Assembly (NCBI RefSeq): GCF_037392515.1
Contig: NW_027133904.1
Coordinates: 10,001-74,000 of the forward strand
Source of the DNA: Haliotis asinina
Lineage: Eukaryota > Mollusca > Gastropoda > Lepetellida > Haliotidae
DNA length: 64,000 nucleotides
Reading direction: 5' to 3'
Shown: positions 56,991-64,000 of the stretch, in pieces
How the letters are laid out: the number at the start of each line of letters is the position of its first letter
How positions within the stretch are numbered: the stretch's first letter is position 1
Made by a program: the position numbers and the translations under genes
The notes under the pieces: model-generated
What the model saw: the letters and a program-made list of their open reading frames with translations, nothing else
What the model was told of the DNA's origin: nothing
The model's database searches: none

Positions 56991-57900
56991 GTACTGATGG
57001 TCTCAGAAACAAACAACAGAAATTAAGGAACTATATCACACCAAGTATGATCCAGTGCCATAGTTAGTATTTTCAGTTATGACATTATTCTTTTTCTCGC
57101 TCTTTTTATTTTCAGACCCTTGATGGCTCTCTTTCGTGTGAATGGAAATCGACCTTGAGATTACTTCAGCCAGCCACAACAAGTTTGAAGCACAATGAGG
57201 ATTAAATATATAGGAATAAGAACAGTTTTGTGCTGTTCTGAAGTATTGTTAGTTTGGGTGTTGAATGCTTGTGAATATGTATGACTGTTTAGGTTTGTGC
57301 AGCTTGAATAGTCATCTTTGAAACTGTGGGAAGTTAAATATCATATGGCTTTCTACTTGTACTTATACTGAAAATTCCTTTTTAAGCTATCTAAAGTCAT
57401 AATGTTTTCAAGAATGTTATTGTACCTGTAATATTTCTAATATCAATAATAACCCAGGACAGTATGACGCACAGTAACAAACCAAACATAGCACGTATAT
57501 TGTTATCTCAGGTGATGGAATCAGTTTTCATGTTGAATTGCAAATGTCTTATTAATGAACAAATGTTTAAGGTGTGAGAAACCTTGACGGATGAGCTGCC
57601 AGCCTACAGTGTCCAGTACCACAACACCAGCAAATGTACCACCAACCTGCATGATGCACAGCCAGTGTGTGTAGGTATCCCATGAAAGCTAATGATGGAA
57701 ACATTTGATGGAGTAGATTTATGAAAATATAACTGACAAGAAATATATACCAAGTTGAATTCATGCATCATTTGAATTGCTTATGGTATCCATAAATACT
57801 CAGCTTGCTTAGTGTACATATTTGAAGTAGTTGAGAATCTTGAATATTATTTTCCAAAAGTGAAAAAATGGTCAACCATTGTTGACTTAAGGCTTCAAGA
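56991..57900. other. no gene seen
   Basis: AT-rich sequence without recognised features. Confidence 0.4.
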
Positions 57901-57904
57901 CAAG

Positions 57905-58845
57905 TGATGTGAGGTCAGTTATTTTCTTCACACAAATCTTATTTTCAACTAATCCTGCACTGCTTACTTACTACTGGCTTGGGCAGTGGATTCGCTCAGC
58001 CTATCCTGGGAAGTGCTTCATGCATATGTGTTTCTTCCATCAGTTCTCCTACCAAAAGGTCTTGCCTTCAACTGATGTTAGTCGCGTCTTGGTGGCCAGC
58101 CAGGAACTGGTTTCCTGTCCCAAGAAGTCTAATGGTGGCTGATCCTCTTCCACAATTTCCATTCTCATACATCCTCACAGCCATCACCCACATCCTGCTC
58201 CACTCTGGTAAATCTCCATGTTTAGACCATTTACAGACAGCATTGAGTGCAAAGGGATTTTTGACCATAGCAGCCAAAGCCATTGCGATAGCACACAGAA
58301 CTTAAACTAGACGTTTGTAATACAACAAGTGACAGTTGTTTTAACACTACAAAGCAGGATCCGTTGAAGGTATCTCCGCCGTTCACAGCAGATATTTTGC
58401 TTTATCTTCGGACAATCAAGCATCTGAAGGGAGGCACAATTGCCACCTTATTTGGTGACAATTAACTTGGTTTTAGCAGTTTCCACTGACAGATGAATAT
58501 CCCAAATCCCAGAATTACTGGTCATGCTTTCTTATTTCAGACTTGAAGACCACAAGTTGAAGTTTCAACCATCCACATGGAATCTCAGCACGGTCTTGGA
58601 TCATCTCCATGGTGCACCTTGTGAACCACTTGAGAAGGATTCCCTGACTGATTGTCAAGGAAGACTCTCTTGTTGTCTCTAGCATCAGTGGATTGAGTGA
58701 GTGAGCTTCATGCCCTTCACGTGTTAAGAGTCAAGTTTGAGCACTGTAGTCATGGTTCTGTAGATTGGGGACTTTGCTGGGATTTCGTCGCTAAAAATCA
58801 GTTAAAAGAACAACCAGACTGACAGTTTTCCATTCCACCATCATT
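57905..58845 (+). pseudogene. tyrosine-recombinase retroelement relic (DIRS-like)
   Basis: Pieces in several frames: KCFMHMCFFHQFSY and RVLVASQELVSCPKKSNGG (58,010-58,140; compare the LVAP.WP.Q.W region before the recombinase), CNTTSDSCFNTTKQDPLKV, PPFTADILLYLRTIKHLKGG and TIATLFGDN (58,375-58,465; the YLR...K..TI helical region), then TLLLSLASVD-stop-VSELHALHVLRVKFEH (about 58,666-58,745), where the stop replaces the conserved Arg of a tyrosine recombinase. Recombinases of this class integrate circular DNA copies. Multiple stops and frame changes; the RT that should precede it is not seen. Confidence 0.6.
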
Positions 58846-58940
58846 ATCCCCCAGACATGTAATGTATGTTGGGGATGCAGTCAATGACTCATCAGTCTGG
58901 CCATCCATAATCATTGTTTCCAGAGCATAACTCAGAAACT
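58846..58940 (+). repeat. family X 5'-end fragment
   Basis: Hairpin-like TTATCCCCCAGACATGTAAT then GTATGTTGGGGATG, followed by AATCATTGTTTCCAGAGCAT and AACTCAGAAAC, matches the start of the 28.8-kb copy. It is cut at about 58940, where RT sequence begins, and separates the two retroelement relics. Confidence 0.7.
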
Positions 58941-61290
58941 TACACCATGTGTGCAATGGGTATGCCTGGCTGTGAGAGTGCCCTAGAAGAACTCATGTGT
59001 CGTATCTCAGGTCATCTGTTAGAGGACGGTGTTGTAGCAAAACTTGCTGATCACTGGTACTGCAGTGCAAATTACCACGAGGACCTTCTCCACACTTGGC
59101 AATGCTTATTAGATGCTCTCCAACGAAACAACCTGTGCCTCGCAGCACATAAGACTCTAATTAAAAGAACAGTGACCATCTTAGGATAGATATGGGAAGA
59201 GGGCACCATCAAAGCCAGTCCACACAGAATAGCCACCCTCTCGTCCTGTGCTCATCCAACGAAGGTGAGCGGTTTATGTTCCTTCCTCGGGGCTTTTTAA
59301 GTCCCTGAAAGGGTAGTCACTCACTGTGCTTCACTCATCATCTCCCCTCTAGATGATGTTCAAGCAGACCTGTCATCTCAAAACACCATACAGTGGACTG
59401 ACCCTCTCATATCAGCATTCGATCTTGCTAAGAAGCCCCTAACTGGTGCTAGGACCATTACCCTGCCAAGACCAGAGGATCAACTGTAGGATCGCCTTTA
59501 TCAGTGCCAAACTCAGAGGTCGCCAGAACACATGGACAGAATACAGAAGCCCTGTCCTTTGCTGTGGGTGTCAAACATTTTCTCACGTGATACAGTCCCA
59601 ACACAAAGCCTGCAGAGCTTGACTGACATTAAGGCTTCTGTCCATGCATTTGAAAAGCTTTGTCATGGAGAGTTTTCCACCAGCCCAAGGGTATCGACCT
59701 TTCTTTCTGATGTCAGTCGCTACCAAGCTTTGGCGTGCCACTTACCAGGCTCTGCAAACATCCCATCAGACTTTGCAAGCTGCAATGCCAAACAGTGCCT
59801 ACATCCAACATGCCAGGTTTGTTTAGAGAAATGAAGACTCTGTTGTTTCATGTTTATCTGTACAAGACATCATGAAAGGTGATGCTAAAATACCTTACAC
59901 CAGTTGTGCTGCATGGCTGCCACTTCAAGTGGAATTTCCTGATTTGCGATGTATACATGCCCACGACCCTTGAAGAAACAGACCACCATGAAGGATGTCA
60001 AACGCTATCTCAGTATTGCTACCAGAGCCAAAGATGGTCTTCTTGTTGTTCATCTCCTCATGGCCATCCACATCCAGTTAGATCATCCCTCTAGCCGTCA
60101 GCTGGACTAATGCATCATTACTTCTATGCACTAGACATGGATAAAGCTATAGACCATGTGACTGGTAGCTGTCATACCTGTTCATCACAATGGTATCCCA
60201 CTACCTTCACACCCAGTCAACTAGCAGTCACCAGAAGCCACTGTGATGCTCTTTGCCGCTGACGTCATGAAGTGGGAACGTCAACTCATACTCGAGGTAC
60301 ATGAGTGTGTAACCTCTTATACAACTGCATGCATTTTGGAGGACGAAAGGCAGCTTACCTTTTGAGATGCTGTTCTCAAAAAGTGCTTCGATTTCCAACC
60401 TCTGGATGGTCCACCCTCTGTGGTACATGCTGATCCAGCTCCAGATTTCACTGCTCTAACCAAAGATGATCTCTTACAGCATCACAGATTAGCTGTAGAC
60501 ATTGGGAGATCCAAAAATGTTAACACAAACCCTGTGGAGCTCTTGCGCCAGGACCCACTGGGTGGTACATGTACTCCTCTGACACTCTTGTTCGCAGTTG
60601 TTCGGCTCAACACCCATATAAGATCCAGAGGGATGTCCTCAAGAGAAATGTTGACACATAGGGATCAGTGTTCCAATGAGCAGCTATCAATGGTGGACAG
60701 TGAGCTTCTGACAAAGCAGCATCAACACCGCCTTTGCAACCACCGGCACAGTGAACACTCCAAGTTCCCAAAAGGAACGGTCTTCTCCCCAACCAATATA
60801 TCTAGTGGTGATCTTATGTATCTCATTAATGACGGATCCAAACACAGTGCCAGGTTATGCTACTTAGTTGTTTCGATTGATGGTGCATGGTGCAACATTC
60901 AATATTCACAGGAAATCAGCTCAGAAGTACATTGTATTGGTTGAAGCTGTCCAATTGCTACAAGGTTGATGAGCAAGGCCTGAAATTGCTAACCTACCCC
61001 CATAATTGCACTGACTATGGCTCTGATGATAGTCCAGTTGCCAGTGTATGTCCTACATCAGCACTACCCAAAGTCGTACGCGAGATTCATTCACCAGAAA
61101 TAGTGCAGCAACATTCAGATATGCCAGAATATCAGTCTAATGAGAAAACCCAGCTTGGTACCCTTGACCACCTGTCTGTTCCCCTGACCAGCTGTCTGTT
61201 TTCCCTGACCAGTTGTCTGTTCCCCAGAAAACAATCAGTGAGGACTCCCCCCACTCAGAAGGGTAACCACACCGATGACTGATGGCCACT
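58941..61290 (+). pseudogene. LTR-type pol relic: RT, RNase H, integrase
   Basis: RT (58944-59186): MGMPGCESALEELMCRISGH, then VVAKLADHWYC, where the usual ADDLYC catalytic pair has become ADH, and LDALQRNNLCLAA...TILG. After stops the connection/RNase H region follows, with AFEKLCHGEFSTSPRVSTFL (about 59640-59700) and SANIPSDFASCNAKQC. The integrase follows in shifted frames: LILEVHECVTSYTTA (about 60280-60325), then VVHADPAPDFTALTKDD (second Asp) and KNVNTNPVELLRQDP where the DDE Glu region lies (about 60510-60555). 60420-60944 is open for 174 residues. Order RT-RH-IN fits a Ty3/gypsy-like element; no LTRs are found. Inactive. Confidence 0.7.
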
Positions 61291-61665
61291 CTCCGAGACA
61301 CCCCTCATGAATGAAGCACCTACCAGCAAGATTTGCTAACTTTTTACAGGAACTTTTAATTGCACACTGTGAAGTTTCCATCATATTATTTGTTCATTTT
61401 GCTGGTACAGTTAACTTTGCAACAAAAGTTCCTTGTCTAATCAGTTGCCCATTCCATGTTTCTACAGTTTGTAAAGATAAATGTTAAGGGAAAACAAAGA
61501 AGAGGTCATGCCAGTGTCACTGTGATTAGTTGTGTGTCATATAGGATTGCTTCCCTCTCGGTTCTCCTCTCTTCCAGTGTCAAGTGAAATCACCATTTAC
61601 CAAGAAGCTGTGTTGTTGTGGCCTTACTGGCACTGTGTCTTCTCATCACCATGAGATTTGAGCAC
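61291..61665. other. no gene seen
   Basis: No exon or repeat recognised. Confidence 0.4.
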
Positions 61666-61666
61666 T

Positions 61667-62115
61667 TCACAGTAACTGTATGGCACTTCACAGTAACTGT
61701 ATGGCACAGTAACTGTATGGCACTTCACAGTAACTGTATGGCACTTCACAGTAACTGTATGGCACATCACAGTAACTGTATGGCACAGAAACTGTATGGC
61801 ACTTCACAGTAACTGTATGGCACTTCACAGTAACTGTATGGCACTTCACAGTAACTGTATGGCACTTCACAGTAACTGTATGGCACAGTAACTGTATGGC
61901 ACTTCACAGTAACTGTATGGCACTTCACAGTAACTGTATGGCACTTCACAGTAATTGTATGGCACTTCACAGTAACTGTATGGCACAGTAACTGTATGGC
62001 ACTTCACAGTAACTGTATGGCACTTCACAGTAACTGTATGACACAGTAACTGTATGGCACTTCACAGTAACTGTATGGCACTTCACAGTAACTGTATGGC
62101 ACTTCACAGTAACTG
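61667..62115. repeat. 21-bp minisatellite with palindromic core
   Basis: About 22 units of CACTTCACAGTAACTGTATGG, with several shortened 16-bp units (GGCACAGTAACTGTAT). Each unit contains the palindrome ACAGT-A-ACTGT. Open frames on both strands arise because 21 is a multiple of three. Confidence 0.96.
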
Positions 62116-62507
62116 TACAGTGTTGTCCATAATGCAAGGTTGTTTCTGGAGGTCAGATACAGTCTTTGCCAGCTACTATTTGTGTGACATGGCCATTACA
62201 GACGTTAATTATACTAGGCAGCAAAAGAAACTGTGATTGGCATTTTTCTTCATCCTTTACATACATCAGCAGAGTTTGAATCCAAAGTTCAAAGACGTGA
62301 ATAAACACTTATCCGGAACGCATCCAAAAGCATTTTGCACGCTTTGTTTGTGTGTATAGTGTGTGAATGAAAATCTGTGAAAAAAGCATGCACAAGCTCT
62401 CAGTAAAATGATGACTTTTGATCTCGAATCATTTTCACTTCTGTTGTTGTCAATTGACTCCATAATCAGAAAAACAAGTCATCTTTGCCTTTTGATTGCG
62501 TAACAAC

Positions 62508-63752
62508 ATGCCACAGTTGAGTGAAAATGACCGTTGGAGAGCGATTGGTCTGATCAAAGCTGGGACATCTCAATGTGACATTGCACAACGTTTTAACGTT
62601 CACAGAAAAACAATCTGTAGTTTATGGCAACGTTACCAACAAAATTCCAACATTCGAGACCGCCCCAGAAACGCCCTCCAGTGATCACGCCCAGAAACGA
62701 CTGATGGATCGTCAAAACCCATCTCCATGCAAGGTTCCAACCTGCAACACTTGTACCTCTGACAGTTCCTGGAACAAATGGAGTCTTTGGCCGGACCATT
62801 AGGAGATGTCTAGCATGTCATGGGATGCGAGCACGATGTCTGGCAAGAAGGCCGATTTTGACACCTCAGCACCAACGTTTACGTCTTCAGTGGTGCCAGC
62901 AGCACCTGCGATGGAGAGCACGTGACTGAGGAACTGTCCTTTTTACAGATGAGTCTTGTTTCCTTCTGCATCACTCTGATGGGAGAAGCCGCGTGTACCG
63001 ACGTCAAGGTTGAACGCTACATCACGCCATGTGTTATGGAAGGAGACCGTTTTGGAGGAGGTGGCGTGATGGTATGGGACGAGATAACCAGCACAGGGCG
63101 GACACCACTACACATTGTCGATGGAAACTTGAATGGAGCAAGGTATAGAGACGAGATCGTGAACGTTCATGTCCTTCCGTTTTTGCATCAACATGTTCCA
63201 GGTTTGCATTTCAACAGGAAAATGCCAAACCCCACATTGCAAGAGTTGTTTGTGATATCCTTGTCCAGAACAATGTGAATGTGTTGCCGTGGCCAGCCAG
63301 ATCCCCTGATCTTTCGCCCATAGAGCATGTGTGGGACGAGTGAGTGAGTGAGTTTAGTTTTACGCCGCACTCAGCAATATTCCAGCTATATGGCGGCGGT
63401 CTGTAAATAGTCTGGACCAGACAATCCAGTGATCAACAACATGAGCATTGATTTGCTCAATTGGGAACCGATGATGTGTCAACCAGGTCAGCGAGCCTGA
63501 CCACTCGATCCCGTTAGTCACCTCTTACGACAAGCATAGTCACCTTTTATGGCAAGCATGGTTTGCTGAAGGCCTATTGTACCCCAGGACCTTCATGGAG
63601 CTGTGATTACGATGTCAACAGCCAATGCCCACAATGTTACGGGAACTCCGTCAAGCACTTCCCCGGATATGGAATGACATCCCCCAGGACTTCCTCAGAC
63701 GTTTGGTGGGCTCTATGAGGTGCAGATGTCAAGCATGCATTGCAACACGTGG
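62508..63752 (+). pseudogene. Tc1-like transposase, split by SINE-A
   Basis: The start MPQLSENDRWRAIGLIKAGT (62508) leads the helix-turn-helix (QCDIAQRFNVHRKTICSLWQ) and RDRPRNALQ-stop, where the GRPR linker has decayed. Frames then shift: LFTDESCFLLHHSDGRSRVY (about 62938-62998, first catalytic Asp), GDRFGGGGVMVWDEITSTGR, HVLPFLHQHVPG, then NVNVLPWPARSPDLSPIEHV and WDE (third acidic residue region). A SINE-A occupies 63341-63597, after which LRCQQPMPTMLRELRQALPR and DIPQDFLRRLVGSMRCRCQA complete the C-terminus to about 63752. Frameshifts, stops and the insertion make it inactive. Confidence 0.88.
63341..63597 (-). mobile_element. SINE-A copy inserted in the Tc1 transposase
   Basis: Antisense copy starting TGAGTGAGTGAGTTTAGTTT and ending GTACCCCAGGACCTTCATG. 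It interrupts the codons after WDE, with GAG on both sides (63338-63340 and 63598-63600) as the only possible target duplication. Confidence 0.9.
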
Positions 63753-64000
63753 TTGACATACACCTTACTGAACTTGTGATTTCAGTTTATGACCCCTGTC
63801 ATGTTCAGTACCTGTTTTCACTCCTTAAAGGTTCACATTGTATTGGTCCAGGAATGTCAAAGGGATGTCAAGTCACCTAGCTGATCGTGTAATCCAACTA
63901 TTTAGACTCAATACATTTTGTCTATCTTTGATATGTGTTTGTTGTTGATCACAGTAACTTTTGCCTCTTAGTATATGTACACAGTTTCGGTCCATTGGTG

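Larger units (their letters stand above)
62118..64000 (+). mobile_element. Tc1-like transposon, left end to beyond the window
   Basis: CAGTGTTGTCCATAATGC at 62118, preceded by the TA of a minisatellite unit (62116-62117), fits a Tc1 terminal repeat inserted at TA. The transposase follows at 62508. No inverted match to this end is found before 64000, so the right end lies outside. Confidence 0.65.

Noticed and set aside
57979..58305. Intact 108-residue host protein
   Set aside because: The neighbouring frames align better with a broken tyrosine-recombinase retroelement.

Overview
The window looks like nuclear DNA of a marine mollusc, most likely a vetigastropod close to abalone (Haliotis). 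The reasoning is indirect: it is AT-rich, has no operon-like coding, holds a spliced HARBI1-type gene, and is crowded with animal repeat classes. These include a short interspersed repeat (here SINE-A) with a CACT-rich 3' end that I associate with abalone genomes. That identification is from memory and was not tested by a search. I see no complete, clearly host-type protein gene. Nearly everything I can support is repeat or transposon.

Layout. 1-3.93 kb is a stack of three satellites: a 49-bp telomere-like unit, a GC-rich 116-bp unit and a 104-bp unit inside a 718-bp macro-duplication. 3.93-7.24 kb is a PIF/Harbinger element. It has a four-exon, 339-residue HARBI1-like transposase with no break on the minus strand, and the 3' half of its Myb/SANT-like partner on the plus strand. 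7.25-11.4 kb holds a foldback repeat, a broken hAT transposase, a SINE-A copy with an 11-bp target duplication, and a decayed Penelope-like element (RT plus GIY-YIG). 13.5-18.7 kb holds a 137-bp duplication, a long copy of repeat family X, a 77-bp minisatellite, and tandem tRNA-derived SINE-B copies interrupted by SINE-A.

19.8-25.9 kb carries two ~2.0-kb non-coding DNA transposons (family Y) in opposite orientation, each flanked by TTAA. A third, truncated copy lies at 40-41 kb. 22.2-22.4 kb is a 41-bp minisatellite whose unexpanded relative lies at 35.2 kb. 27-34 kb holds a local duplication, a Tc1 relic, more family X and a pentanucleotide array. 36.9-37.7 kb is a ~171-bp tandem repeat. 41.7-43.2 kb is a nest of SINE-C, CTG/CTA triplets and several SINE-A copies. 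44.5 kb is a palindromic MITE. 49.7-50.6 kb holds 38-bp and 26-bp minisatellites. 50.7-52.9 kb holds LINE relics.

53.9-55.4 kb is a 51-bp minisatellite carrying the most unusual insertion in the window: a 161-bp TG...CA segment that contains a tRNA-Arg(TCG)-like sequence and is followed at once by a tRNA-Lys-type primer-binding site. 57.9-61.3 kb holds tyrosine-recombinase (DIRS-like) and RT/RNase H/integrase (LTR-type) relics. 61.7-64 kb is a 21-bp palindromic minisatellite into which a Tc1 element has landed at TA. That Tc1 copy is in turn split by SINE-A.

The elements do not act as one pathway. They form a nested record of insertions: Tc1 in a minisatellite, SINE-A in Tc1, SINE-A in SINE-B, an LTR-like piece in a minisatellite. 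The best candidates for second looks are the tRNA-bearing LTR-like insert, the intact HARBI1-like gene, the TTAA-flanked family Y, and a few possible host exons (19.6, 28.2 and 30.9 kb).
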